Below, piece by piece: positions 7,051 through 14,990 of a stretch of DNA of 64,000 bases; the stretch's first letter is position 1; the number at the start of each line of letters is the position of its first letter. Source of the DNA: UBA7239 sp035430165 (GTDB taxonomy: Bacteria; Pseudomonadota; Gammaproteobacteria; Pseudomonadales; UBA7239); contig DAOMGE010000001.1 in assembly GCA_035430165.1 (NCBI GenBank), forward strand, positions 1 through 64,000. The letters are read 5' to 3'. A model generated the notes under the pieces. The model worked only from the letters and a program-made list of their open reading frames with translations. It did not search any database and was not told the origin of the DNA. Position numbers and translations under genes: made by a program.

Positions 7051-9336
7051 TTAAGCGTCAGTTTTGCTGTGCAGCAAACGCGGGTTTATCCCTAGTGCAG
7101 TGAGTGTGTCGCGAACATGCTCATTGATGATGCGCGTATCATGCATCGCCATTACTTCGGCCAACAGCTTGCGCGCATCGCTCATATGTATCGCACGAAT
7201 GACAGACTTGACCTTCGGCAAATTGTTGGCATTCATCGATAACACGTCATAACCCATCGCCATCAACAGCACTGCAGCACTCGGGTCGCCCGCCATTTCA
7301 CCACACACACTCACAGTCTTGCCTTCAGCATGAACGTCTTCCACGATATTGGTCAGCGCACGCAAAACCGCTGGATGGAAGCTGTGATACAAACCTGCCA
7401 CACGCGGATTATTGCGATCGACTGCGAGCAAATACTGCGTCAAATCATTGGTGCCGACTGAAAGAAAATCGACACGACGCGCCAGTTCCCGCGCCTGATA
7501 TACCGCAGCGGGCACTTCGATCATCGCGCCCAGCTGCGGTAACACAATGTTGTAACCTTCCTCCAGCAACTCACGCCATGCACGCTGCACAAGTTTCAAT
7601 GCCTGTTCCAGTTCCTGCACACTGGAAATCATCGGCAACATGATGCGAAGGTTGTCCAGATCCTCACTGGCTTTCAGCATGGCACGCACTTGCACCAGAA
7701 AAATTTCCGGATGGTCTAGTGACACGCGAATACCGCGCCAGCCAAGAAACGGGTTTTCTTCCTTGATCGGAAAATAAGGCAGCGATTTATCACCACCGAT
7801 GTCCAGCGTACGCATTGTTACCGGATTCGGTGAAAAAGCAGACAATTGCTCACGATACGCATTGCGCTGTTCCTCTTCACTCGGGAAACGATCCTTCAGT
7901 AAAAAAGATATTTCCGTGCGATAGAGACCGACACCTTCTGCACCGCGATCCAGCGAACGAACCACATCCGTCATCAATCCGGTATTCACCCACAGCGGCT
8001 GTCGCTGCCCATCCAGCGTGATGGAAGGCAATGGCGTCAGCGCGTGGTATTCACGGGAAAACTGCTGTTCTTCGCGCCAGATTTCCTCAAATTGGTAACG
8101 CAACTCGGCAGAAGGATTGGTATAGACACGCCCCCGATACGCGTCGAGCACGATATTGCGGCCATCCAGTTGCTGATAGGGCAGATCGACCACGCCCATC
8201 ACCGTGGGAATACCCATCGCCCGCGCCAGGATCGCAACATGCGACGAGCCGGAGCCGCGCACAGAAATCAGGCCGACCAGGCGATCTTCCGGTACTTCGC
8301 CAAGCATCGATGCCGTCAGTTCTTCACCAACCAGGATTGTCCGGGGCGGATAATCCAATCGTTTTTCGCGTTTGTTCTGCTGGTCGAGTGCTGCCAGTAC
8401 CCGCAAACCGAGATCGCGTACATCTGCGGCGCGTTCACGCAGGTATGCATCATCCATTGCCTCGAATGTGCGCACATGCTCCAGGATAACTTTTGCCAGA
8501 GCGGAACGCGCTTGTAATGATTCATTGACGATGCGATTGACGATTTCGCCACCGAGCGCGTTATCCGTCAGCATGCCGATATACACATCAAAGAGCGCGC
8601 GCTCTTCCTCGCGCAAACGGTGTTGCAACTGGCTCGATAGCTGCTGCAATTCGCGACGCACACGGCACAATGCCGCGTTGAAATAGCCGAGTTCGGTTTC
8701 AATATTATCGGTCGTGACAATCTGCACACCCGACAGATCCGCTGCCGGATAAATAACCGCCACCTCACCAATGGCGACACCTTGCGCACCGCAGACACCC
8801 TGGAATGTAGCCTCCGGTGGCCGGTATCCGTGCAGGGTGACCTGGTTCAGCGAGCCGGTAGCCTCGGCATGGGCAATAACGGCGGCCAACTGTGCCGACA
8901 AGGTGACAAGGAAAGATTCTTCCGACTCGTCGAACTTGCGCTGTTCAACCTGCTGGACGACCAGAACACCCAGCACCTTGCCAAGGTGAATGATGGGAGT
9001 GCCAAGAAATGAACGGAACCGCTCCTCACCTGTTTCAGGGAAATAGCGATACTGTGGATGCGACTCTGCGTCCTGCAGGTTAATCGGCTCCTCACGGGTG
9101 GCGACCAGACCCACCAGACCCTCATCCTTGCCAAGGCTGACCCGGCCAACCGACTCGCGGTTCAGGCCCTCGGTAGCCATCAGGATATAACGCTGGCTGG
9201 CCGTATCCAGCAAATAGATTGAGCACACCTGGGTTGTCATCTCGGCGCGCACGCGCTGCACAATCAGCCACAACGCCTGCTCAAGATTCGCAGCCGCATT
9301 GACCTCCTGTACCACCTTGCGCAATGCGCTGAGCAT
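7051..9336 (-). CDS. ptsP: PtsP, nitrogen PTS enzyme I (GAF domain + EI)
   Basis: The product has 761 residues from ATG 9336 (MLSALRKVVQEV) behind AAGGAG. An upstream frame extension to 9483 overlaps rppH and is rejected. The order is an N-terminal GAF sensor domain (about 1-165), an EI N-domain with the phospho-His in GSSHVAILAR, and a PEP-binding barrel with the active Cys in VCGEMAG. It transfers phosphate from PEP to NPr (PtsO) and then EIIA-Ntr (PtsN), a regulatory relay controlling nitrogen, carbon and potassium responses. It is coupled to rppH, as in many gammaproteobacteria. Confidence 0.95.
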   Translation of the reverse strand: MLSALRKVVQEVNAAANLEQALWLIVQRVRAEMTTQVCSIYLLDTASQRYILMATEGLNRESVGRVSLGKDEGLVGLVATREEPINLQDAESHPQYRYFPETGEERFRSFLGTPIIHLGKVLGVLVVQQVEQRKFDESEESFLVTLSAQLAAVIAHAEATGSLNQVTLHGYRPPEATFQGVCGAQGVAIGEVAVIYPAADLSGVQIVTTDNIETELGYFNAALCRVRRELQQLSSQLQHRLREEERALFDVYIGMLTDNALGGEIVNRIVNESLQARSALAKVILEHVRTFEAMDDAYLRERAADVRDLGLRVLAALDQQNKREKRLDYPPRTILVGEELTASMLGEVPEDRLVGLISVRGSGSSHVAILARAMGIPTVMGVVDLPYQQLDGRNIVLDAYRGRVYTNPSAELRYQFEEIWREEQQFSREYHALTPLPSITLDGQRQPLWVNTGLMTDVVRSLDRGAEGVGLYRTEISFLLKDRFPSEEEQRNAYREQLSAFSPNPVTMRTLDIGGDKSLPYFPIKEENPFLGWRGIRVSLDHPEIFLVQVRAMLKASEDLDNLRIMLPMISSVQELEQALKLVQRAWRELLEEGYNIVLPQLGAMIEVPAAVYQARELARRVDFLSVGTNDLTQYLLAVDRNNPRVAGLYHSFHPAVLRALTNIVEDVHAEGKTVSVCGEMAGDPSAAVLLMAMGYDVLSMNANNLPKVKSVIRAIHMSDARKLLAEVMAMHDTRIINEHVRDTLTALGINPRLLHSKTDA

Positions 9337-9347
9337 GCAATTCTCCT

Positions 9348-9863
9348 TTACGCTTTCACTGCCGGCAACCTGGCAGTAAGAGCCAGTTGGCAGGGGGCAA
9401 GTTCCTTCAATGCACTGCGATAAACCTCGCGCTTGAACGGCACAACACGCGTCAGGGGATACCAGTAGCTGACCCAGCGCCAATGATCGAATTCCGGCGG
9501 TTCGTTGCCGTTATCAAACTGGATACGATTCTCCTCCCCCAGCATCTGCAGCATAAACCACTTCTGTTTCTGGCCAATGCACAGCGGACTCTGGTTACGA
9601 CGCACCAGACGGGGCGGCAACCGGTATCTCAGCCAGCCCCGTGTACAGCCAAGGATGCGGACATCCGCAGGCAACAGGCCAACTTCCTCGTGCAATTCAC
9701 GAAAAAGTGCCTCTTCGGGATCTTCCTGCTGCTGGATACCGCCCTGTGGGAACTGCCAGGCATCCAGACCGCCCACGCGCCGGGCCCACAGCAATTCGCC
9801 ATGCGCATTGGCCAGCATGATACCGACGTTAGGACGAAAACCTTCAGCGTCTACCACAACCAC
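9348..9863 (-). CDS. rppH: RNA pyrophosphohydrolase RppH
   Basis: The product has 171 residues. The Nudix box G-x5-E-x7-REL-x-EEVGL is complete (starting GGIQQQEDPEE). DAEGFRPNVGIML at the N-terminus and the Trp-rich C-terminal half (FDHWRWVSYWYP) match RppH/NudH. It converts 5'-triphosphate RNA ends to monophosphate and so starts RNase E-dependent decay. It is first in an operon with ptsP and divergent from the sigma54-driven small RNA. Confidence 0.94.
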   Translation of the reverse strand: MVVVDAEGFRPNVGIMLANAHGELLWARRVGGLDAWQFPQGGIQQQEDPEEALFRELHEEVGLLPADVRILGCTRGWLRYRLPPRLVRRNQSPLCIGQKQKWFMLQMLGEENRIQFDNGNEPPEFDHWRWVSYWYPLTRVVPFKREVYRSALKELAPCQLALTARLPAVKA

Positions 9864-9931
9864 TCCTCCATTTTCGTCATTGTTCCATAGATATGGATGG
9901 GGTCAAAGTGCGATATCCGCAGGGGCATCGA

Positions 9932-9989
9932 TGTTACCGCCAGCCCACGTATTGCTCGCGTGTAACACATAGCGGGTAATCCGGTAACA
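9932..9989 (+). promoter_or_regulatory. Putative enhancer: TGTTAC / GTAACA half-sites
   Basis: TGTTAC at 9932-9937 and GTAACA at 9962-9967 and 9984-9989 lie about 158, 128 and 106 bases before the predicted sigma54 start site, the usual range for enhancer-binding proteins. As I recall, CbrB sites upstream of pseudomonad crcZ use TGTTAC and GTAACA half-sites. The spacing here (24 and 16 bases between half-sites) differs from the 14 I remember, so the match is partial. Confidence 0.4.
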
Positions 9990-10063
9990 CTTCTCACTCA
10001 AAGTGTGATGCAGTTTGTCCTTCAATCAATCTAATCTATTGATTTTTATAGAGTACACACAAA

Positions 10064-10079
10064 TGGCACAGTGATTGCT
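10064..10079 (+). promoter_or_regulatory. Sigma54 (RpoN) promoter
   Basis: TGGCACAGTGATTGCT has the GG (10065-10066) and GC (10077-10078) doublets exactly ten bases apart, a near-perfect match to TGGCAC-N5-TTGCW. Transcription should start near 10089-10091. The only thing downstream before a strong terminator is a 190-base region without a convincing gene. Confidence 0.85.
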
Positions 10080-10088
10080 GTAGCCCCT

Positions 10089-10281
10089 GTGAAACAACAA
10101 GAATAACGATCACTAATAAAAAGCTTACGAGTAAAGTGAGAGACGCTAGAATAGAAACAATGCGTCAGCCCCATAAGAATAAACGGGCAAAAAACAAGGC
10201 GAATAAAGTGGATAAAACAGGAAGGGACAGCCGAAAGGCTGGTGAAGAAAGGCCAGAGCGGGCAGCCGTTCTGGCCTTTTT
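10089..10281 (+). ncRNA. Candidate CrcZ-like Hfq/Crc-sequestering small RNA
   Basis: The element runs from the sigma54 start site to an intrinsic terminator, about 190 nt. The RNA is A-rich and single-stranded-looking, with AAnAAnAA motifs at 10093-10106 (overlapping copies), 10115-10122, 10175-10182 and 10190-10197, and near matches at 10153-10160 and 10202-10207. A CAGCC-GAAA-GGCTG hairpin (10228-10241) precedes the terminator. Repeated AAnAAnAA (CA) motifs plus a sigma54 promoter are the hallmark of pseudomonad CrcZ/CrcX/CrcY, which titrate Hfq-Crc to relieve catabolite repression. It is shorter than CrcZ and sits next to rppH-ptsP rather than cbrAB. A 70-codon frame here reads through the terminator and is not credible. 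Confidence 0.68.
10248..10281 (+). terminator. Strong intrinsic terminator of the small RNA
   Basis: A 13-bp stem, AAAGGCCAGAGCG (10248-10260) with CGTTCTGGCCTTT (10267-10279; one G-U), has a six-base loop and runs into TTTTT. It separates the RNA from the convergent gene ending at 10299. Confidence 0.88.
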
Positions 10282-10298
10282 AGTTATTGACCACGCAA

Positions 10299-10694
10299 CT
10301 AGCGACTTACCTGGTCGATCCAGTCCTGCAAGTTGTAGTAATTGGTGACCCTGGCAATCCGACCGTTTTCAAAACTGAAAAAAGCGCCGACCGGCAAGCG
10401 ATAGCGCTGTCCCCGCGCCTCGGGCAATCCCTCATCGGTCCGCAGATACTCCCCTTCAATAACAAATTCGGCCGCACCGCGATCCCCGTTGGCAAACACG
10501 ACCAGATCGACAACGCGCTCCCGGTAACAGTGATCCATGTGACACAGGAAATCGCGGAATACCTCTTTGCCTGTCTGCCGCGCCCCCTGGTTGATGTCAT
10601 GCACCACATCATCCGTGAGCAGCTCCAGCATACCCTCGGCATCGTCGGCATTGAACGCGGTGTAGTAACAGGAAATCACATCGGCATGATTCAC
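10299..10694 (-). CDS. NTF2-fold / ketosteroid isomerase-related protein
   Basis: The product has 131 residues from GTG 10694 (MNHADVISCYYTAFNADD), preceded by AGGTTA. The frame continues to 10898, but that would cross the feoA promoter and Fur box. The YYTAFNADDAEGMLELL start, the VVHDINQG motif and the FENGRIARVTNYYNL end match the SnoaL-like family of ketosteroid isomerase-related proteins. The fold makes small cone-shaped pockets, and the ligand is unknown. It stands alone, convergent to the small RNA and divergent from feoA. Confidence 0.75.
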   Translation of the reverse strand: MNHADVISCYYTAFNADDAEGMLELLTDDVVHDINQGARQTGKEVFRDFLCHMDHCYRERVVDLVVFANGDRGAAEFVIEGEYLRTDEGLPEARGQRYRLPVGAFFSFENGRIARVTNYYNLQDWIDQVSR

Positions 10695-10769
10695 GGGGTA
10701 ACCTGCAAGTAGTCTATGGATGGGCGGGCATTGTGTATCGGGAGGAAATCGCACTCCATACGCGATCTG

Positions 10770-10785
10770 TTTGACCCTGGTCAAA
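10770..10785 (+). promoter_or_regulatory. Fnr/Anr-like dyad upstream of feoA
   Basis: TTTGACC-CT-GGTCAAA is a perfect dyad and contains TTGAC-N4-GTCAA, a variant of the Fnr/Anr consensus TTGAT-N4-ATCAA. Its centre is about 63 bases before the predicted feoA start site, close to the class I activator position (-61.5). Feo systems are typically induced without oxygen. Confidence 0.45.
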
Positions 10786-10805
10786 ACCGTCACATCCGGA
10801 TGCCA

Positions 10806-10834
10806 TTGCAATACCGGCATCCTGTCGATATAAT
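10806..10834 (+). promoter_or_regulatory. feoA promoter (-35 TTGCAA, -10 TATAAT)
   Basis: TTGCAA (10806-10811) and a perfect TATAAT (10829-10834) are separated by 17 bases. The predicted start is near 10841, inside the Fur box, leaving a leader of about 27 bases before the feoA ATG. Confidence 0.7.
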
Positions 10835-10835
10835 T

Positions 10836-10854
10836 GATAATGAATCTCATTTGT
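10836..10854 (+). promoter_or_regulatory. Fur box of feoAB
   Basis: GATAATGAATCTCATTTGT matches the 19-bp Fur consensus at 13 positions, including the whole left arm GATAATGA and TCATT of the right arm. It directly follows the -10 element and covers the start site, so iron-loaded Fur would block transcription. Confidence 0.7.
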
Positions 10855-10867
10855 ATATAGAAACTCC

Positions 10868-11161
10868 ATGCCCAATCTCCCGTCATCACCACAAGCATCC
10901 CGCCAACGAGGTCTCGACCAGTGCCAGAAAGGCATGCAGGTCCAGATTGCCGCCCTGCTTCCGCAACCTCGTTTTGGGGACCAGGATGAACAGGTGACCT
11001 TGCGCCTGAAAGAACTTGGATTCCTGCCGGGTAACCTGCTGACCGTCATCGGCTTCGGCCTGATGGGACGTGACCCGATGGCTGTGCAAGTGAACGGCAC
11101 CAAATTCGCCCTGCGCCGCGCCGAGGCCTCCAAGATTCTGGTCGAGCCCGTCAACGTATGA
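10868..11161 (+). CDS. feoA: Ferrous iron transport protein FeoA
   Basis: The product has 97 residues with an SH3-like FeoA domain at about 40-95 (RLKELGFLPGNLLTVIGFG, then DPMAVQVNGTKFALRRAEA). The first 20 residues are an unusual Ser/Gln-rich extension. FeoA is a small cytoplasmic partner of the FeoB permease. Its stop overlaps the feoB start (ATGA at 11158-11161). Control by Fur, and probably an Fnr-type regulator, is read from the upstream sites. Confidence 0.93.
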   Translation: MPNLPSSPQASRQRGLDQCQKGMQVQIAALLPQPRFGDQDEQVTLRLKELGFLPGNLLTVIGFGLMGRDPMAVQVNGTKFALRRAEASKILVEPVNV

Positions 11162-13023
11162 ATATACAGAGCGACCGGATTATCCGTTTTGCCCTGATGG
11201 GCAATCCCAACTGCGGGAAGACCTCCCTGTTCAATCGCCTGACTGGCGCCCGTGCCAAGGTTGCCAACTATCCCGGCGTGACTGTGGAGCGCCGTTCCGG
11301 CGAATTACCCGGCCTGTCACGCCGGGCAGAACTGGTCGATTTGCCAGGCACCTATAGCCTGCATGTCACTTCACCCGACGAAGCTGTGGCACGTGACGTA
11401 ATCCTTGGCCAGATGAAAGGTGAGCCGGTACCGGATGTCATCATTGCCGTGGTGGACGCTACCAATCTGCGACTCGGCCTCCGGCTGGTAATGGAGTTAC
11501 AGATCCTGAAGCGCCCGATGCTACTGGTCCTGAACCAGATAGATGCCGCCCACAATCGTGGTATCCGTATCGATACGGCCAGGCTCTCGCAGGCTCTCGG
11601 CCTGCCGGTAGTAGACAGTGTCGCCGTGCATCGCAACGGCGTGAAAAACCTTCTAGAGGCACTGCAGGGATTCGCCGGACAACCTCCTGCAATACAGACA
11701 TCCATCCCCAGCGATAGCCTGGCTCGTGAGGAATCGGTCGAAGCGCTCTATACCCGCATCGAAAACCTGTTAGCCGAGTTTGTCGTGCTGCCAAAAAGTG
11801 CACCTCCATGGCAGGACAAACTTGACGCCATCGTCATGCACCCCCTGCTGGGCTGGCTGGTATTGTTGACTGTGCTGATGCTCACCTTCCAGGCGGTGTT
11901 TGCCTGGGCGGCACCCTTGGTCGATGGTATTGATAGCTGCGTCAAATCGATAGGCGAGTTTGCAGGCGCTCACCTGCCCGACGGGATCCTCAACGACTTT
12001 ATCGTCAATGGCCTGATCGCCGGTACCGGCAGCGTGCTGGTTTTCCTGCCGCAAATCATCATCCTGTTTTTCTTCATCCTGGTGCTGGAAGACACCGGCT
12101 ACCTGCCACGGGCTGCCTTCCTGCTGGATCGCCCGATGCGCGGCGTCGGCCTGTCGGGTCGTTCCTTTATCCCTATGCTGTCGAGTTTCGCCTGTGCCGT
12201 GCCGGGCATCATGGCGACGCGCACCATCCAGGATCCGCGCGAACGCTTCATTACCATCATGACCGCCCCCCTGATGACCTGTTCGGCACGATTGCCCGTC
12301 TATGCACTGATCATTGCTGCTTTCATACCGCAACGCACAGTAGCCGGCTTCCTTAACCTGCAGGGGCTGACACTCTTCGTCCTGTATGTATCCGGCATAG
12401 CCAGTGCCGCACTGGTGGCCTGGCTATTGCGCCGTCGCCAGGCACGCGAGGAATTTCCCTTGCTGATGGAATTGCCGAATTACCGTTGGCCCATGCCCTA
12501 TCACCTCTTCCTTGGCCTGCGCGAACGCACCATGATTTTCCTGCGCCGCGTCGGCACCATCATCCTCGCACTGTCGGTGTTGCTGTGGTTTCTGGCGAGT
12601 TATCCGCAGGCGCCAGCTGGCGCTACGCATGCGGCGATTGAATACAGTTTTGCCGGACAGCTGGGGCTTTTCATGCAACCCCTGTTTGCTCCGCTAGGCT
12701 TCAACTGGCAGATGTGTATTGCGTTGATCCCTGCCATGGCCGCGCGCGAAGTGGCCGTGAGTGCTCTTGCCACTGTTTACGCTGTTGGTGGTGATTCGGT
12801 TGAAACAGCACTGGGGCCTTTGCTCGCGCAAGACTGGAACTTGCCTGTGGCGCTGGCGTATCTCGCCTGGTTTGTATACGCACCCCAGTGCCTTTCAACA
12901 ATTGCCGTGGTGCGTCGCGAAACCAACTCGGTTGCAGCAACAGCTTTTTTCACAATTTACCTGTTTGCACTGGCGTACCTTGCAGCGTGGTTGGTATACC
13001 ATCTGGCCAGCTTGTGGCTCTGA
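11158..13023 (+). CDS. feoB: Ferrous iron transporter FeoB
   Basis: The product has 621 residues. The N-terminal G domain carries G1 GNPNCGKTS, G3 DLPG and G4 NQID, with the NYPGVTVE switch typical of FeoB. It is followed by a helical linker and about eight membrane segments with two Gate regions; the conserved Cys of the first is in SSFACAVPG. It imports Fe2+ across the inner membrane. At 621 residues it is shorter than the E. coli protein (about 770) but within the range of the short FeoB type. It is translationally coupled to feoA. Confidence 0.96.
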   Translation: MNIQSDRIIRFALMGNPNCGKTSLFNRLTGARAKVANYPGVTVERRSGELPGLSRRAELVDLPGTYSLHVTSPDEAVARDVILGQMKGEPVPDVIIAVVDATNLRLGLRLVMELQILKRPMLLVLNQIDAAHNRGIRIDTARLSQALGLPVVDSVAVHRNGVKNLLEALQGFAGQPPAIQTSIPSDSLAREESVEALYTRIENLLAEFVVLPKSAPPWQDKLDAIVMHPLLGWLVLLTVLMLTFQAVFAWAAPLVDGIDSCVKSIGEFAGAHLPDGILNDFIVNGLIAGTGSVLVFLPQIIILFFFILVLEDTGYLPRAAFLLDRPMRGVGLSGRSFIPMLSSFACAVPGIMATRTIQDPRERFITIMTAPLMTCSARLPVYALIIAAFIPQRTVAGFLNLQGLTLFVLYVSGIASAALVAWLLRRRQAREEFPLLMELPNYRWPMPYHLFLGLRERTMIFLRRVGTIILALSVLLWFLASYPQAPAGATHAAIEYSFAGQLGLFMQPLFAPLGFNWQMCIALIPAMAAREVAVSALATVYAVGGDSVETALGPLLAQDWNLPVALAYLAWFVYAPQCLSTIAVVRRETNSVAATAFFTIYLFALAYLAAWLVYHLASLWL

Positions 13024-13048
13024 GGATGTTTTTATTCCTGGAGAGAAG

Positions 13049-13198
13049 ATGATGTGGCAGGAAATTATCGTCGGGATTTGTGTGCTGGCAGCACTGGCTT
13101 TTATCCTGCGCAGCTATCTTTTTCCAAACCAGAAAAAAAATACCCGCACCTGTGCGGGCTGCACAGGATGCGGCGACAAACAGGAAAAATGTCGATAG
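13049..13198 (+). CDS. FeoB-associated Cys-rich membrane peptide (49 aa)
   Basis: The start is the first of two adjacent ATGs behind GGAGAGAAG. The product has one membrane helix (about 5-25) and a C-terminal Cys cluster, CAGCTGCGDKQEKC. It resembles the short FeoB-associated Cys-rich proteins encoded after feoB in many bacteria. It is 25 bases after feoB in the same operon. A metal-handling or redox role is inferred from the cysteines only. Confidence 0.75.
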   Translation: MMWQEIIVGICVLAALAFILRSYLFPNQKKNTRTCAGCTGCGDKQEKCR

Positions 13199-13203
13199 AA
13201 AAA

Positions 13204-14697
13204 TCAGTTAGCCGACAATACAAAAACCGCAACAGAGTGAAAGCCTTGCGACAATAAAAATTCCGCTTGCAAACGACTCATCACACCGCGCTCGCAATAC
13301 AGCAGGTATTGCCTGTTTTTGTCCAGCTCGATATAGCGCTTGTGCAGCTGATAAAACGGCAATTTCTGTATTGTTGCGCCGCTCAGCTGTAGCGGCTTCC
13401 TTTCTTCTTCGTCAGGATGACGTATATCCAGCAAGACCGCATCTACGGGCAGCACGGTGAGAATTTCAATTTGGCACCGCGCACTGCTTTCCTGCGTGAT
13501 CTCATCAATATTCGTGGCGACACTGTCAGAAATTGCCTGTTCAAGGACTGAAAAATCAAAGCGGGTTTCTTCATGTTCGATGCGATCAATCCTGGCACGT
13601 GTCGTAGGCTTGTTTGAAATCACACCACAATATTCCGGTATGTTTTTCGCAAACACTTCGGTACCAATCTTGCGAGCGTAGTCGATGATATCCGGCTTGT
13701 CCATGGTAATCAGCGGACGCAACACGAGCATATCCGTCGCTTTGGTGATAACAGACAAATTCGGCAAGGTCTGGCTGGAAACCTGTGCCACGGCCTCACC
13801 CGTGACTAACGCGGGAATATCCAGTTGCTGAGCCAATCGGGAGGCCGCACGCAACATCATCCGTTTGAGGATCACACCCATTTGCGAATGGTGGACACGT
13901 TCCTGGATCTCGCGCACCACATCCGCAAATGGCACACTGATAAATTTCACGCGATGCGAAGCGCCGTATTTCATCCACAAATACACCGCAATTTCTTTCA
14001 CGGCAATTTCATGCGCATCGCCGCCCAGATTGAAAAAACAGAAATGTGTCAACAGACCGCGCTTCATAGTCAGGTAGGTGGACACCGTCGAATCGAACCC
14101 GCCGGAGATCAGCGACAACACCGCATCCTGGCTGGCCATCGGAAAACCGCCAAGTCCCGGGTAATCCTGCTCGACCACATAAAAACGGTCGTGGCGGATC
14201 TCCACTTGCACGGTGATATCCGGATGCTTCAACCTGACATTGCCGGTGTGACAATGTGCCAGCAAGCCACCTCCCAGGCAGCGTTCCACATCACCCGACG
14301 TAAAGGCGTGATTGCCCAGTCGGCGACAGCGCACACAAAACGACTTGCCTTGCAGCAACTCACCGTATACGGCACGCGTGTGTTCCAGCAAGGTGTCCCA
14401 GTCGACATGCGGCGGCGCATCTTCCGTAACGGGCGCTGCATAGAGCGGATATTCATGCACACACTGGAAATGGCTGATACCCGGCGTACGACGCAACACA
14501 TCCGCGATCTGTGCCTGCGTGGCATCGTCAGCCTCTGAGCGGATACTGATATTGTCCCAGTTGCGGATAAACTCGATATCCGGATCAAGCGGCTTCAGCA
14601 AGACACGCAAGTTATCCCGCAACATCCGCACCATTCGCTGTCGCACAGGCCGACTCTTGATAGTGATTTCAGCAAACAGTTTGATCGTGTACTGCAT
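13204..14697 (-). CDS. thiI: tRNA 4-thiouridine synthase ThiI (with rhodanese domain)
   Basis: The product has 497 residues. The order is an N-terminal ferredoxin-like/THUMP region (1-165), a PP-loop ATPase with SGGFDS near 190, the conserved Cys in PEYCGVIS, and a C-terminal rhodanese domain whose persulfide Cys is in LLYCERG. Because both key cysteines are present, it should do tRNA U8 thiolation and possibly thiazole sulfur transfer. It is divergent from glnA. A minus-strand TATAAT lies at 14735-14730. Its stop faces the Feo peptide stop, five bases away. Confidence 0.95.
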   Translation of the reverse strand: MQYTIKLFAEITIKSRPVRQRMVRMLRDNLRVLLKPLDPDIEFIRNWDNISIRSEADDATQAQIADVLRRTPGISHFQCVHEYPLYAAPVTEDAPPHVDWDTLLEHTRAVYGELLQGKSFCVRCRRLGNHAFTSGDVERCLGGGLLAHCHTGNVRLKHPDITVQVEIRHDRFYVVEQDYPGLGGFPMASQDAVLSLISGGFDSTVSTYLTMKRGLLTHFCFFNLGGDAHEIAVKEIAVYLWMKYGASHRVKFISVPFADVVREIQERVHHSQMGVILKRMMLRAASRLAQQLDIPALVTGEAVAQVSSQTLPNLSVITKATDMLVLRPLITMDKPDIIDYARKIGTEVFAKNIPEYCGVISNKPTTRARIDRIEHEETRFDFSVLEQAISDSVATNIDEITQESSARCQIEILTVLPVDAVLLDIRHPDEEERKPLQLSGATIQKLPFYQLHKRYIELDKNRQYLLYCERGVMSRLQAEFLLSQGFHSVAVFVLSAN

Positions 14698-14777
14698 GGG
14701 GAAGCCGACCTGACCAATAAAGGAGCGGCATTATAGTCAAGCCATTCCATAGATGGCAGAAAAGCCTGCTTACTCTC

Positions 14778-14802
14778 TTTGCGCACCAGTAAGGTGCGCA
14801 AA
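14778..14802 (+). promoter_or_regulatory. NtrC binding site 1 (perfect dyad)
   Basis: GCACC-AGTAA-GGTGC (14783-14797) matches the NtrC core exactly, and the symmetry extends outwards (TTTGC...GCAAA) over 25 bases. The centre is about 135 bases before the predicted glnA start. Confidence 0.85.
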
Positions 14803-14811
14803 ATAACACAA

Positions 14812-14828
14812 TGCATCACTTTGGTGCA
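14812..14828 (+). promoter_or_regulatory. NtrC binding site 2
   Basis: TGCATC-N5-GGTGCA differs from the consensus at one base. Its centre is 30 bases (three helical turns) from site 1 and about 105 bases before the glnA start, the tandem enhancer arrangement needed for NtrC oligomers. Confidence 0.75.
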
Positions 14829-14898
14829 CTGAGCCGTACTTCCTGGCCTGTGCATCCGCTAAGCGCTTGATGGATTCAGCTTTTTTTAAATCCATAAA

Positions 14899-14914
14899 TG
14901 GCATATATTTTGCC
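14899..14914 (+). promoter_or_regulatory. Sigma54 promoter of glnA
   Basis: TGGCATATATTTTGCC has the GG (14900-14901) and GC (14912-14913) doublets ten bases apart. The start is expected near 14925, giving a 65-base leader. With the two upstream NtrC sites this is the nitrogen-regulated promoter. Confidence 0.8.
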
Positions 14915-14990
14915 ACCTCTTGCACGCTCGACTCAGCAAAAGCATTTTTTCACCCGTTACTCGTTACATACTGTTCCCCTGGAGGAAACC

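Noticed and set aside
10136..10348. 70-codon frame across the small RNA region
   Set aside because: It reads straight through a 13-bp terminator stem and into the 3' end of the convergent gene, has no ribosome site and has a repetitive Lys/Arg composition expected from A-rich RNA motifs.
10695..10898. N-terminal extension of the NTF2-fold protein
   Set aside because: It would cross the feoA promoter, Fnr-like dyad and Fur box; GTG 10694 gives the normal family length.
14698..14990. Riboswitch (TPP) upstream of thiI or glnA
   Set aside because: No THI-box-like conserved blocks were seen; the region is explained by NtrC sites and the sigma54 promoter.
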